Assembly (NCBI RefSeq): GCF_031453615.1 | Contig: NZ_JAVIZT010000001.1 | Coordinates: 2,666,001-2,730,000, forward strand | DNA: 64,000 nucleotides | Source: Microbacterium sp. SORGH_AS_0428 | Lineage (GTDB): Bacteria > Actinomycetota > Actinomycetes > Actinomycetales > Microbacteriaceae | Reading direction: 5' to 3' | In this document: positions 1 to 9,028 of the stretch, one piece after another | How the letters are laid out: every line of letters starts with the position of its first letter | Position numbering within the stretch: the first letter of the stretch is position 1 | Position numbers and translations under genes: made by a program | Notes under the pieces: model-generated | Databases searched by the model: none | Seen by the model: only the letters and a program-made list of their open reading frames with translations | Told to the model about the DNA's origin: nothing

Positions 1-21
1 TGCGTTCACGCGGCAGGCGGA

Positions 22-27
22 TAGGGT
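22..27 (+). promoter_or_regulatory. -10 hexamer TAGGGT, leaderless-type promoter of the P-type ATPase
   Basis: TAGGGT ends 6 bases before the ATG at 34, so transcription would begin at or next to the start codon. No -35 region can be judged because the window begins here. Confidence 0.5.
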
Positions 28-33
28 GAGCGC

Positions 34-2499
34 ATGCACCAGGGGGCGGGCCCATCCGAGCAGGCACTGTCGATCGCCGATCCGTACACGGGCCTCGACG
101 CGGACGAGGCTGCCCGACGTCTCGCCGCGGGGCTGGGCAACGCGGTCGAGGCCGACACATCGCGCAGCGTGTGGAACATCGTGCGCGCCAACGTGTTCAC
201 CCTGTTCAACGGCATCGTCGGAGCATGCTTCCTCGTGCTGCTGCTGGTCGGCCGGTGGCAGGACGCCCTGTTCGGCCTGGCTGCCTTCGCCAACGCGATC
301 ATCGGCACGGTGCAGGAATTCCGTGCCAAGCTCGCCCTCGACCGTCTCGCCCTGCTGAACGCGCCCCGCGCCCGCGTGCGACGCGAGGGGCGCGAGGTGG
401 AGATCGCGCCCGCGGAGGTCGTGCTCGGCGACGTGCTCGTGCTGCGGGCGGGCGATCAGATCGCTGCAGACGCGGTGCTGCTGCGAGCCGTGGCGCTGCA
501 GGTCGACGAGTCGATGCTCACCGGCGAATCGGATGCGGTCGACAAACGCCCCGGGGACGAGGTGCTCTCGGGGTCGATCGTCGTCGGCGGCGAGGGCGAC
601 GCGCGGGTCGACAAGGTCGGCGCGGACTCCTACGCGAATCGCTTCCAGTCCGAGGCCAAGCGCTTCTCGATGGTGCGCAGCGAGCTGCGCACCAGCATCG
701 ACCGCGTGCTCAGGTGGGTGAGCTGGGGGATCGGACCGATCGGACTGCTCGTGCTCAACGCGCAGGTCATGGTCGCCGGCGGCTGGGGGGTGATCTTCTC
801 CGAGGGACGCTGGGAGCAGGCGGTGGTCAACACCATCGCCTCGCTCACGGCGATGATCCCGCTGGGTCTGGTGCTCATGACCTCGATCGCGTTCGCGGTC
901 GGGGCGGCGAAGCTCGCCGCCAAGCAGGTGCTCGTCAACGAGCTGCCGGCCGTCGAGGGACTCGCGAGGGTCGACGTCATCTGCCTCGACAAGACGGGCA
1001 CCCTGACCGAGGGTGAGATCACCTTCGACGCCGCGCATCCCCTGCCGGACGCGGCGGAAGGCTGGGAGGGCGCGCTCGCGTGGTACGGCGCGGCTCCCGA
1101 TGCCAACGCGACGGCGCGGTGTCTGCGGGAGCCCTATCCGAACCCTCCCGATACCCCTCCGACCGCGCGGATCGGATTCTCCTCCGCCCGCAAGTGGAGC
1201 GCGGTCTCGCTGGCGGGGGCGACGTGGGTGCTGGGCGCTCCCGAGATGGTGTTCCCGGAGGAGGCGACCGATGCCGCATCCGTCCTCGGCGCACTCGTGA
1301 CCGGACTCGCCTCGCGGGGCCTGCGCACGCTCGTGCTGGCGCAGGCGCCTGTCGCGCTCGACGACCGAGACGTGGCGGAGGAGCGTCTTCCTGTTGCGCT
1401 CCGCCCCGCCGCGGTCGTCACGTTCCGCGAGCGCGTGCGCGCGGATGCCGCGCAGACCCTCTCGTACTTCCACGCACAGGGGGTCGGGGTGCGCATCATC
1501 TCGGGCGACAACCCGCGCACGGTCGCCGCCATCGCCCGGGATGTGGGCCTGGATGTCGCCGAGGGTTACGACGCGCGGATGCTCCCGGACGACCAGGAGG
1601 CGCTGGCCGAGGTCCTCGAGACGCACACCGTGTTCGGGCGGGTCACCCCCGAGCAGAAGAAGGCGATGGTGCTCGCCCTGCAGAGCCGCGGACACACCGT
1701 CGCGATGACGGGAGACGGCGTCAACGACGCGCTGGCCATCAAGACCGCCGACATGGGGATCGCCATGAACTCGGGTGCCGCCGCGACGAAGGCCGTCGCG
1801 CGGCTCGTGCTGCTGGATGGCAGGTTCTCGCACCTGCCGGATGTCGTCGCCGAGGGGCGTCAGGTCATCGCGAACATCGAGCGCGTCTCGATGCTGTTCC
1901 TCACCAAGACCGCCTACGCGACGGCGTTGGCCATCCTGTTCGGCACGCTCGTCCTGTCGTTCCCGTTCCTGCCGCGCCAGCTGTCCATCACCGACGGGCT
2001 GACCATCGGCATCCCCGCGTTCTTCCTCGCGCTCATGCCGAACGCCCGGCGCTACATCCCGGGCTTCCTGCCGCGCTCACTGGCCTTCGCCGTGCCGTCC
2101 GGACTCATCGTGGCGCTCACGCTCACCGGATACGCGCTCGTCGCGCGGTCGATCGGCGTCGGAGAGGACCAGCTGCGTACGGGCTCGACGATCATCCTGG
2201 CCGTCGTCGGCATCTGGATCCTGTCGATCCTGTCGCGACCGCTCAACCGCTTCAAGGTGATCGTGATCGGTGTCATGTTCCTCGCGCTGATCACGCTGTT
2301 CACGGTGCCGTTGTCGATCGAGTTCTTCCAGCTGGTCGATCCCGGTCGCGAGGGAGCGTACGCCCTGACCCTGTTCGTGATCGGCGCCATCGGTGCGATC
2401 GAGATCGTGCGCCTGTTCCACGTGCGGTTCGTGCGCGCCTCGCTCGCGCGTTCTCAGGGGGCGAAGGGGTCCGGCGCCGCGTCCCGCGAGCGGAAGTAG
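34..2499 (+). CDS. ctpE: P-type cation-transporting ATPase, CtpE-like
   Basis: Predicted membrane pump of 821 residues that moves a cation at the cost of ATP. Motif order and length match mycobacterial CtpE, reported as a calcium transporter. Visible are TGES of the actuator domain (163-166), the phosphorylated Asp319 in DKTGT, KWS of the nucleotide-binding domain (387-389), TGDGVND of the hinge (559-565), an N-terminal helix pair, a pair near 230-290 and a C-terminal helix bundle from about 630. No CPC motif or N-terminal metal-binding domain is seen, which argues against a copper or zinc pump. Oddity: the membrane motif that reads PEGL in Ca-type pumps reads PLGL at 276-279, losing the ligand Glu. 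The start is ATG after a TAGGGT -10 hexamer. Confidence 0.85.
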   Translation: MHQGAGPSEQALSIADPYTGLDADEAARRLAAGLGNAVEADTSRSVWNIVRANVFTLFNGIVGACFLVLLLVGRWQDALFGLAAFANAIIGTVQEFRAKLALDRLALLNAPRARVRREGREVEIAPAEVVLGDVLVLRAGDQIAADAVLLRAVALQVDESMLTGESDAVDKRPGDEVLSGSIVVGGEGDARVDKVGADSYANRFQSEAKRFSMVRSELRTSIDRVLRWVSWGIGPIGLLVLNAQVMVAGGWGVIFSEGRWEQAVVNTIASLTAMIPLGLVLMTSIAFAVGAAKLAAKQVLVNELPAVEGLARVDVICLDKTGTLTEGEITFDAAHPLPDAAEGWEGALAWYGAAPDANATARCLREPYPNPPDTPPTARIGFSSARKWSAVSLAGATWVLGAPEMVFPEEATDAASVLGALVTGLASRGLRTLVLAQAPVALDDRDVAEERLPVALRPAAVVTFRERVRADAAQTLSYFHAQGVGVRIISGDNPRTVAAIARDVGLDVAEGYDARMLPDDQEALAEVLETHTVFGRVTPEQKKAMVLALQSRGHTVAMTGDGVNDALAIKTADMGIAMNSGAAATKAVARLVLLDGRFSHLPDVVAEGRQVIANIERVSMLFLTKTAYATALAILFGTLVLSFPFLPRQLSITDGLTIGIPAFFLALMPNARRYIPGFLPRSLAFAVPSGLIVALTLTGYALVARSIGVGEDQLRTGSTIILAVVGIWILSILSRPLNRFKVIVIGVMFLALITLFTVPLSIEFFQLVDPGREGAYALTLFVIGAIGAIEIVRLFHVRFVRASLARSQGAKGSGAASRERK

Positions 2500-2876
2500 C
2501 GCGAGCCCAGCGGCGTCCACAGGACGACCAAGAGGGCGATCTGCAGGGCGACCTGCACGAAGAGCAGGCCGTCCCAGGTGTCGCTGGTGACGATGGTGAT
2601 CACGTGCAGCGTGAGCTGGATGGCGATGTAGACGGTCACGAGCAGCCGGGAGAGCCGGCTGCCCCGTGCGACTCCGGAGGCGACGGCGAGCGTCAGGAGC
2701 CCGAACAGGATGATGCCCGCGCCGATGAGCGAGACGGTCAGCACGTCATCGGCGGCGACGTCGTAGCGGCTCAGCATCACGAGGATGCCGAGCACCACGT
2801 TGTATGCCCCGGTGAGGGAGACCAGCACGACCGCGAGGGTCACCGCGACGGGGCGCCGGACGTGATGCTGGTTCAC
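2454..2876 (-). CDS. small four-helix membrane protein, function unknown
   Basis: Hypothetical protein of 140 residues with four hydrophobic segments (about 10-35, 45-67, 77-97 and 103-120) and short polar ends. The start is GTG, and a minus-strand TAGGGT lies 6 bases upstream, a leaderless-type promoter. Its 3' end overlaps the 3' end of the convergent ATPase gene by 46 bases, so the two transcripts would be complementary there. I do not recognise a named family. It could be a general small membrane protein like others found in actinobacteria. Confidence 0.65.
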   Translation of the reverse strand: MNQHHVRRPVAVTLAVVLVSLTGAYNVVLGILVMLSRYDVAADDVLTVSLIGAGIILFGLLTLAVASGVARGSRLSRLLVTVYIAIQLTLHVITIVTSDTWDGLLFVQVALQIALLVVLWTPLGSRYFRSRDAAPDPFAP

Positions 2877-2882
2877 GCGACC

Positions 2883-2888
2883 ACCCTA
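2883..2888 (-). promoter_or_regulatory. -10 hexamer TAGGGT (minus strand), leaderless-type
   Basis: On the minus strand TAGGGT is followed by 6 bases and then the GTG start at 2876. Confidence 0.45.
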
Positions 2889-2901
2889 GCGGCCGCCCGC
2901 G

Positions 2902-3555
2902 TCAGCCGGCCGCACAGCCCAGCCGCGCCTGCGAGGCGCGCATCGCGTCGATCTCCGCCGTCTGGTTCGTCTTCATGGTCTCCGCCACCTGGAGAACCCG
3001 GGGGATGCTGCCGCGCTCGAGCACGGCCTCGGCCATGGGGATCGCGCCCTCGTGGTGGCGGATCATGAGCGTCAGGAACTGGCAGTCCAGGGCCGTGCCG
3101 CTCGCGCTGCGGAGCTCCGCCAGCTCCGCGTCGGTGGCCATGCCCATGGACGCGCGCAGCTCGGCGGGATCGGCGTCGGCTCCGGCGCCGTGCGAGCCGT
3201 GTGCATCGGTGTCGCCCATCCAGCTCATCAGGGTGCCCTGCTGCGGCACGCCCCACTGCGTCAGCCACTCGAACATCATCCCGTTCTGAGCGGCCTGACC
3301 CGTGGCGATGTCGTAGGAGAGAGCCCTGACGGTGTCGTCCTGCGTTCCCTGATAGGCGATCATCGCCATCTCGACGGCCTGGTCGTGGTGCACCTGCATG
3401 TCGCGGGCGAAGCCGATGTCGGCGGCGTTGGGCACGGCCGGGGCGTTGTCGAAGAGCGAGAAGCGCCCGATGGCGAAGCCGACCGCGACCACCGCCAGCG
3501 CGACCAGCCCGGCGGCGATCCACCGGCCCGGCCGGCGCTCCGTGCGTTCGGTCAT
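2902..3555 (-). CDS. DUF305 family exported protein
   Basis: Protein of 217 residues with a short basic N-terminus, one membrane anchor or signal segment (about 12-32) and a DUF305 four-helix body. Two family signatures are visible: a HHDQAVEMA stretch in the first half and RHHEGAIPMAE in the second, both His-rich and thought to bind metal. The start is the ATG 4 bases after the stop of the upstream DUF3105 gene, so the two form a tight operon. The family often sits with metal-handling genes; the neighbouring P-type ATPase is convergent and not in this operon. The exact role is unknown. Confidence 0.8.
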   Translation of the reverse strand: MTERTERRPGRWIAAGLVALAVVAVGFAIGRFSLFDNAPAVPNAADIGFARDMQVHHDQAVEMAMIAYQGTQDDTVRALSYDIATGQAAQNGMMFEWLTQWGVPQQGTLMSWMGDTDAHGSHGAGADADPAELRASMGMATDAELAELRSASGTALDCQFLTLMIRHHEGAIPMAEAVLERGSIPRVLQVAETMKTNQTAEIDAMRASQARLGCAAG

Positions 3556-3559
3556 CGGG

Positions 3560-4264
3560 TCACTGACGGCCGGGGGCGTCGACGCCGCCGCTGCACGCGG
3601 CGAGCGGCTCGGGGGCGTTCTGGCTGCGCCAGTACTCGGTGAAGAACTCGGGGATGCGGGTGTCATCCGCGGCGTCCAGCTTCAGCTGCGCATTCCACGC
3701 ACTCAGCACGATGGGGGAGTCGAGGCCCTCGAACGGCGAAAGCAGCGTGTACGTCTGCGGGAAGTAGCTCTTCAGGGTCGCGAGCTCGTCGTCGCCCACC
3801 CTGGCGGGGTCGTACGTGACCCAGATCGCGCCGTGCTCCATGGAGTGCACGGCATTCTCGTTCGGGACGGGCTCGGTGTAGATGCCGCAGTTGAGCCAGA
3901 ACGGGTTGTGCTCCCCGCCGGCCGGCGGGGTCTGCGGGTAGTCGACCGGGCCCTCGACGTGGTTCGTGGTGTTCGAGAACGTCTCGACGCCCTCGATGAC
4001 CGCGCCCGTCGAGTTCTGCGCCTGATAGGTGACCGGCTTCGGCGTGAAGACGATCGAGGCGACCACGAGCGCGACGACGACGACCGCTGCCCCCGAGCCG
4101 ACGACCCACCACACGAGCTTGCTGCGCCGGCGCTTGGCCAGCTGGCGCTGGTACTCGGCGAGCTTCTCCTGGCGGCGCTGTTCGCGCTCCTGCTTCTGGG
4201 AGCTGGCGATCTTCGCCTGCGTCGCGGGATTGCCGCTCTGGCGCTTGTCGGGCGTCGGGGTCAT
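3560..4264 (-). CDS. DUF3105 domain membrane-anchored protein
   Basis: Protein of 234 residues. The N-terminal third is a charged region rich in Gln, Lys and Arg that looks coiled-coil-like (about 12-45). One transmembrane helix follows (about 48-70), and then an extracytoplasmic DUF3105 domain with conserved His and Cys residues (GGEHNPFWLNCGIY, VHSMEHGAIWVTY). The ATG at 4264 is chosen because GAGGAC lies about 10 bases upstream. It is the first gene of the DUF3105-DUF305 pair. Function is unknown; DUF305 and DUF3105 are often adjacent in actinobacteria, so the two may work together at the membrane. Confidence 0.8.
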   Translation of the reverse strand: MTPTPDKRQSGNPATQAKIASSQKQEREQRRQEKLAEYQRQLAKRRRSKLVWWVVGSGAAVVVVALVVASIVFTPKPVTYQAQNSTGAVIEGVETFSNTTNHVEGPVDYPQTPPAGGEHNPFWLNCGIYTEPVPNENAVHSMEHGAIWVTYDPARVGDDELATLKSYFPQTYTLLSPFEGLDSPIVLSAWNAQLKLDAADDTRIPEFFTEYWRSQNAPEPLAACSGGVDAPGRQ

Positions 4265-4476
4265 GTGATGTACGTCCTCGGGTGGGTGCGGGCACGGAAG
4301 GGCGGAACACGGGCCATGCTGCCGGCCCGGGGGGATTCTATGCGAACGCATTTTGTGGGGGCTGAGAAGCCGCTCGAGCCGGTGTCGGAGGAGCTCGGAT
4401 AGAATCGCTGTGCCGCTCGAATCGTTTCGACTGCGGCCCGCCGATCGGCGCCCCTCTCTCTCGAACTGGTACCCCT

Positions 4477-5826
4477 GTGTCTGACGCCCCCGCTCCCGAC
4501 CGCCACGAGACCACCGCCACCGGTTCGGTGCGCGTACCCCGCCCGGCCACGGGCGCCATCCGCACGCTCGGCTCGAACCCGGCGACCGCCCCCATCGTGC
4601 TGCACCCCGGCGACGCCATGCCGACGTGGCGTCGCGTGCTGTACATCGTGCTGCTGGGCGCGCTCACCGCGCTCGGGCCGTTCACGATCGACCTGTACCT
4701 GCCGGCGTTTCCCATCCTCGAAGCGGACTTCGACACGACGGCGGCGATGATCCAGTTGACCCTGACGGGAACGACCATCGGATTCGCGCTGGGCCAGCTC
4801 GTGGTCGGACCCCTGAGCGACAAGCTGGGGCGCCGTGTCCCGCTGCTGATCGTGACCGGCCTGCACATCGTGGCGAGTGCGGCTGCCGCCTTCGCGCCGG
4901 ATCTGGTGAGCCTGGGTGTGACCCGCGTGCTCATGGGCGCGGGCGCCGCGGCCGGCGGTGTCGTCGCGGCCGCGATCGTACGCGACCTGTTCGGCGGACG
5001 TCGGCTCGTGGTCATGCTCTCGCGTCTTGCCCTCGTCTCCGGGGTGGCACCGGTGCTGGCGCCGCTCGTCGGCTCCTGGCTGCTGCAGGTCATGCCGTGG
5101 CGCGGGATCTTCGTCGTGCTCGCCGTCTACGGCGTCGTCATGCTGGTGTCCGCGCTCATCTTCATCCCCGAGACCCTCCCGCGCGCTCGCCGCCAGGAGC
5201 GGGGCTCGACGACGATCTGGCAGCGCTATCGGAGCGTCTTCAGCGACCGCGTCTTCGTGGGCGTGCTGATCATCGGCGGCATGACCTTCAGCGGGCTGTT
5301 CTCCTACCTGTCGGCGTCCTCGTTCCTCTTCCAGCAGAGTTACGGCTTCGACGCGCAGCAGTACGGCCTCCTGTTCGCCGCCAACTCGGTCGGCCTCGTG
5401 ATCGGCGTGCAGACCGCATCCCGGCTCGCCGCCCGGTTCGGGCCGCAGTGGGTGCTGGCGTTCTCGACCGCGGCTCTGGTGCTGACCGGCGCCGCCATCA
5501 TCGTCGGCGATCAACTGCACCTGGGCGTGTGGGGCACCGTCGTGCCGCTGTTCCTGTTCATGACCACGTGCGGTTTCACCTTCCCGTGCGTGCAGGTGCT
5601 CGCGCTCGACCGGCACGGCAATGCCGCGGGAACCGCGCAGTCCATCATCGGCGCCACGAACTTCGGTGTCGCGGGCATCATCTCCCCTCTCGTGGGCGGG
5701 CTGTCGCACGGGGCGCCCATCTCGCCCACGACCATGGCATCGGTGATGGTGGGTTGCGGCGTGATCGCCGCCCTCTCGCTCTGGTTCATCGTGCGTCCGC
5801 GCACGGTCGCCCAGCTCGCGCCCTGA
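4477..5826 (+). CDS. Bcr/CflA family multidrug efflux MFS transporter
   Basis: Twelve-helix major facilitator (449 residues from the GTG at 4477), expected to export drugs such as bicyclomycin or chloramphenicol by proton antiport. The first helix pair carries the family sequence GPFTIDLYLPAFP followed by QLTLTGTTIGFALGQL and the cytoplasmic loop GPLSDKLGRR (MFS motif A). The first 47 residues are hydrophilic and not part of the family fold. The internal ATG at 4618 begins just before the first helix and is an alternative start. The gene stands alone between the divergent DUF3105 pair and a PAP2 gene. Confidence 0.85.
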   Translation: MSDAPAPDRHETTATGSVRVPRPATGAIRTLGSNPATAPIVLHPGDAMPTWRRVLYIVLLGALTALGPFTIDLYLPAFPILEADFDTTAAMIQLTLTGTTIGFALGQLVVGPLSDKLGRRVPLLIVTGLHIVASAAAAFAPDLVSLGVTRVLMGAGAAAGGVVAAAIVRDLFGGRRLVVMLSRLALVSGVAPVLAPLVGSWLLQVMPWRGIFVVLAVYGVVMLVSALIFIPETLPRARRQERGSTTIWQRYRSVFSDRVFVGVLIIGGMTFSGLFSYLSASSFLFQQSYGFDAQQYGLLFAANSVGLVIGVQTASRLAARFGPQWVLAFSTAALVLTGAAIIVGDQLHLGVWGTVVPLFLFMTTCGFTFPCVQVLALDRHGNAAGTAQSIIGATNFGVAGIISPLVGGLSHGAPISPTTMASVMVGCGVIAALSLWFIVRPRTVAQLAP

Positions 5827-5880
5827 TACACCATCGCGATCCACCCGCCGGATCCCGGATGAGCGTGCGAGACTGACGCG

Positions 5881-6507
5881 ATGAGCCACGCCCGCGCCTC
5901 CTCTCGCCGCGGCATCCTGTGGCTCGGGGGAGGACTCGTCGCGATCGGGGTGGCGATCGGGGTGTGGATCGTGCTGAGCGGTGACGCGCCGTTCGCCATC
6001 GACACGACATGGAACGACCTGCTCGCCGCGATCGCCTCACCGTTTCTGACGCAGCTCTCGCTGTTCCTCAATGTCGCCGGCGGAACGCTCGTCGGCTCGC
6101 TCGTCGTTCCCGTCGTCGGCGTGACGATCCTGATGCTGGCGCGACGTCCCTGGTCGGCCGCGACGCTCGTGATCGCCATCGCGGCGAGCGCTCTGGTCGT
6201 GCAGATCCTGAAGAACGTGTTCGCGCGGGGGCGCCCCGCCGACATGACGGTGCTGAGCGACTTCGGCTCGTACCCCTCCGGTCACGTGGCGAACGCCGCG
6301 ACGGTTGCGACCATGCTCGTCGTGCTGCTGCCCCGGGTGTGGACGATCGTCGTCGCCGCCGCCTGGGTGCTGCTCATGGCGTTCAGCCGCACCTACCTGC
6401 ACGCCCATTGGCTCACGGATGCGATCGGCGGCATCGCCGTCGGCGTCGGTGTCGCGCTGGTGTGCGTCGCGCTCCTCGAGCGCCGCCTCGAACCCGAGCG
6501 CCGCTGA
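5881..6507 (+). CDS. PAP2 superfamily membrane phosphatase
   Basis: Integral membrane lipid phosphatase of 208 residues with about six helices. The three catalytic signatures are all present: K111 to RP (118-119), PSGH at 132-135 with the catalytic His135, and SR...H...D with His176 and Asp180. The substrate could be phosphatidate, undecaprenyl diphosphate or another lipid phosphate; the sequence does not decide. The start is ATG with a weak GAGACT hexamer 6 bases upstream and no clear ribosome binding site. Confidence 0.85.
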   Translation: MSHARASSRRGILWLGGGLVAIGVAIGVWIVLSGDAPFAIDTTWNDLLAAIASPFLTQLSLFLNVAGGTLVGSLVVPVVGVTILMLARRPWSAATLVIAIAASALVVQILKNVFARGRPADMTVLSDFGSYPSGHVANAATVATMLVVLLPRVWTIVVAAAWVLLMAFSRTYLHAHWLTDAIGGIAVGVGVALVCVALLERRLEPERR

Positions 6508-6562
6508 GGCGGCGCCTGCGTCCGAGCTGTCAAGAGCCGACCCCCGAGATCGTGGGCGGGCT

Positions 6563-6568
6563 TACCCT
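6563..6568 (+). promoter_or_regulatory. -10 hexamer TACCCT, leaderless-type
   Basis: TACCCT ends 6 bases before the ATG at 6575; no ribosome binding site intervenes. Confidence 0.5.
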
Positions 6569-6574
6569 CACAGC

Positions 6575-8107
6575 ATGACGACGCTCTCCTCGCCCACCGG
6601 GCACGAGCCCGCCCTGCGCGCACCGCACCGCGAGGACGGCACGACGCCGCTGGTGCTGGTGCTGGGCGCCACGGGATACATCGGCGGGCGGCTCACCCCG
6701 CGCCTGCTGGCGGCCGGCTACCGGGTGCGCGTGCTCTCCCGTGACGCCGAGCGCGTGCGAGCCCTGGCGTGGGGAAGCGAGGTGGATATCGTCGAGGGCT
6801 CCGTCACCGACCCCGACGCCATGGCGGAGGCCTGCGACGGGGTCGACGTCGTGTACTACCTCGTGCACTCGATGGGGCAGGGCAAGGGGTTCGAAGACAC
6901 CGACCTCGCCGCCGCGCGCACGGTGGCGGATGCGGCGGCCGCCGCATCCGTCTCACGTCTCGTCTACCTGGGGGCGCTGCATCCCGAGGGTGTTCCGCTG
7001 TCGCCGCACCTCGCGAGCCGGGTCGAAGTGGGCGAGGTGTTCCTCGACAGTCCGGTTCCCACCGCCGTGCTGCAGGCGGGCATCGTCATCGGCTCGGGTT
7101 CCGCATCCTTCGAGATGATCCGCCACCTCACAGAGGTACTGCCGTACATGCCGGCGCCGAAGTGGGTGCGCAACCGCGTGCAGCCGATCGCGGTGCGTGA
7201 CGTCCTGTACTACCTGCTGGGGGCGGCACGTCTCGCCCCCGAGGTCGACCGCGCGTTCGACATCGGTGGGCCCGACGCACCTCGCTACGGCCAGATGATG
7301 AACGGCTACGCCGTGGAAGCGGGTCTCCCGCAGCGCCCCATCGCCCCGTTGCCGGTGCTGACGCCGGGGCTCGCCTCGCACTGGGTCAACGTCGTCACCC
7401 CGGTGCCCCGCTCGATCGCGCGGCCCCTCATCGCCTCGCTGCAGAACGAGTGCGTCATCAAAGACCGTTCGATCGACGAGGTCATCCCGCCGCCGGAGGG
7501 CGGGCTGACGTCGTACCGGCGCGCCGTGCAGCTCGCGCTGGGGCGCGTGGATGCCGACGACATCGAGACGAGCTGGCAGGACGCCGAGGTCTCCGGGGTT
7601 CCCAGCGACCCGTTGCCGAGCGATCCCGAGTGGGCGGGGCGCACGGTCTACACCGATGCGCGCAGCGCCGTGACGAGCGCGACGCCTGCGGATCTCTGGA
7701 GCGTCGTCGCCGGCATCGGGGGCGAGAACGGCTGGTACTCCACGCCGATCCTCTGGGCCGTGCGCGGGTGGATGGACCGCGCGGTGGGCGGGGTGGGCCT
7801 GCGACGCGGCCGACGCAGCCGCACCCGCGTCGCCGTCGGGGACGCGATCGACTTCTGGCGGGTCGAGGCGGTGGAGCCCGGGCGGATGCTGCGGCTGCGC
7901 GCCGAGATGAAGGTGCCGGGTCTCGCCTGGCTCGAGCTCTCCGTGACGCCCGAGGGCAGCGGTTCGCGGTACGACCAGCGGGCGGTCTTCTTCCCGCGCG
8001 GGCTCAGCGGCAGGCTGTACTGGTTCGCCGTCCTGCCGTTCCACGGCTTCGTCTTCCGCGGGATGGCCGAGCACATCATCGCGGCCGCCGAAGCGCGCGA
8101 GCTCTGA
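6575..8107 (+). CDS. NAD(P)-binding SDR-like protein with C-terminal DUF2867 domain
   Basis: Protein of 510 residues. The N-terminal part has an atypical-SDR Rossmann fold: GATGYIGGRL begins near residue 31, followed by an NmrA/UDP-sugar epimerase-like pattern. The last 150 residues form an SRPBCC-like DUF2867 domain (a WYSTPILWAVRGWMD stretch is visible). This two-domain arrangement is common in actinobacteria but its reaction is not established. The ATG at 6575 is chosen because TACCCT lies 6 bases before it; the open frame extends further upstream without support. Confidence 0.8.
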   Translation: MTTLSSPTGHEPALRAPHREDGTTPLVLVLGATGYIGGRLTPRLLAAGYRVRVLSRDAERVRALAWGSEVDIVEGSVTDPDAMAEACDGVDVVYYLVHSMGQGKGFEDTDLAAARTVADAAAAASVSRLVYLGALHPEGVPLSPHLASRVEVGEVFLDSPVPTAVLQAGIVIGSGSASFEMIRHLTEVLPYMPAPKWVRNRVQPIAVRDVLYYLLGAARLAPEVDRAFDIGGPDAPRYGQMMNGYAVEAGLPQRPIAPLPVLTPGLASHWVNVVTPVPRSIARPLIASLQNECVIKDRSIDEVIPPPEGGLTSYRRAVQLALGRVDADDIETSWQDAEVSGVPSDPLPSDPEWAGRTVYTDARSAVTSATPADLWSVVAGIGGENGWYSTPILWAVRGWMDRAVGGVGLRRGRRSRTRVAVGDAIDFWRVEAVEPGRMLRLRAEMKVPGLAWLELSVTPEGSGSRYDQRAVFFPRGLSGRLYWFAVLPFHGFVFRGMAEHIIAAAEAREL

Positions 8108-8116
8108 TGCGGGTCG

Positions 8117-8122
8117 TAGGCT
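8117..8122 (+). promoter_or_regulatory. -10 hexamer TAGGCT, leaderless-type, mog-moaE promoter
   Basis: TAGGCT ends 7 bases before the ATG at 8130. Confidence 0.5.
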
Positions 8123-8129
8123 GACCGGT

Positions 8130-8603
8130 ATGCGTCTGGCGGCTGTCATCACCGTGTCCGATCGGTCCGCCGCGGGCGAGCGCGAGGACGCATCCGGACC
8201 CGTCGCTGTCGAGCACCTGCAGGCCGCCGGGTGGGAGTGCCCGCCGCCTCGTGTCGTCGCCGACGGGATCGACAGTGTCGAGAGCGCCCTGCGTGCGGCG
8301 CTCGCCGACGGAGCCCGACTGATCATCACCTCGGGAGGCACGGGCGTCTCTCCCCGGGACCAGACGCCCGAGGCGAGCGCGCGAGTGATCGAGCGGGAGC
8401 TGCCGGGCATCGCGGAGGAGCTGCGCCGCCGCGGCGGCGAGAGCAAGCCTGCGGCGCTGCTCACCCGCGGTCTGGCGGGAACCGCGCGAGGCGCGTTCAT
8501 CGTCAACCTGCCGGGAAAGCCGGCAGCGGTCGCGGACGGGATGCCGCTGATCCTCGCCGTCGCCGACCACGTCGTCGACCAGCTCGCCGGAGGAGATCAC
8601 TGA
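8130..8603 (+). CDS. mog: MogA/MoaB-type molybdopterin adenylyltransferase
   Basis: Protein of 157 residues of the MoCF_biosynth fold. It is expected to adenylylate molybdopterin so that MoeA can insert molybdate. Visible are ITVSDRSAAG at the N-terminus and the family SGGTG-S-RD-TPEA signature (ITSGGTGVSPRDQTPEA), plus PGKP near the C-terminus. The stop codon overlaps the moaE ATG (TGATG), so the two are translationally coupled. It could equally be labelled moaB; the two families cannot be separated by eye. Confidence 0.9.
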   Translation: MRLAAVITVSDRSAAGEREDASGPVAVEHLQAAGWECPPPRVVADGIDSVESALRAALADGARLIITSGGTGVSPRDQTPEASARVIERELPGIAEELRRRGGESKPAALLTRGLAGTARGAFIVNLPGKPAAVADGMPLILAVADHVVDQLAGGDH

Positions 8604-9028
8604 TGCCCGTCGTCATCGCCCGCGTGAGCACCGAGCCCCTCGACCTCGACGCGCACCTCGCGGCCGTGGACGACGCCGCATCCGGCGCGCTCACCACGTT
8701 CGTGGGTCGCGTGCGCGACAACGACCCCGATGCGCGGACCGCGGTCGTGGCGCTCGAGTACTCGGCCCACCCGGATGCGGAGCAGTTCCTCCGCCGGATC
8801 GCCGAGCAGGCCATCGGTGACACCGGCGCGCTCGTGGCCGTCAGTCATCGCATCGGCCGGCTGGAGGTCGGCGACGCGGCGGTGGTGATCGCCGTCGCAT
8901 CCGGGCACCGCGATGCCGCCTTCACCGTGTGCCGTGAGGTGATCGAGCAGATCAAGCGAGAGCTGCCGGTGTGGAAGCGCCAGGTCGAGTCCGACGGGAC
9001 GACCGCGTGGAAGGGCCTGGGCGGCTGA
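8603..9028 (+). CDS. moaE: molybdopterin synthase large subunit MoaE
   Basis: Catalytic subunit of molybdopterin synthase (141 residues), which transfers sulfur from thiocarboxylated MoaD to precursor Z (cPMP). The family pattern is visible: GALTTFVGRVRD, LEYSAHPDAE, SHRIGRLEVGD, and the active-site lysine region IKRELPVWKRQ followed by W. The start overlaps the mog stop. The gene is convergent with moaD with only 2 bases between the stop codons; both proteins end in Gly-Gly and a perfect palindrome covers both ends. Confidence 0.92.
   Translation: MPVVIARVSTEPLDLDAHLAAVDDAASGALTTFVGRVRDNDPDARTAVVALEYSAHPDAEQFLRRIAEQAIGDTGALVAVSHRIGRLEVGDAAVVIAVASGHRDAAFTVCREVIEQIKRELPVWKRQVESDGTTAWKGLGG

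Noticed and set aside
1080..3068. Plus-strand open frame of 662 codons across the ATPase and following genes
   Set aside because: Composition is Arg-rich shadow sequence and it crosses the ends of two unrelated genes.
4261..5889. Minus-strand open frame of 542 codons opposite the Bcr/CflA gene
   Set aside because: It is low-complexity, Arg/His/Gly-rich, lacks any domain, and is the mirror of a well-supported MFS gene; such shadows are expected at this GC content.
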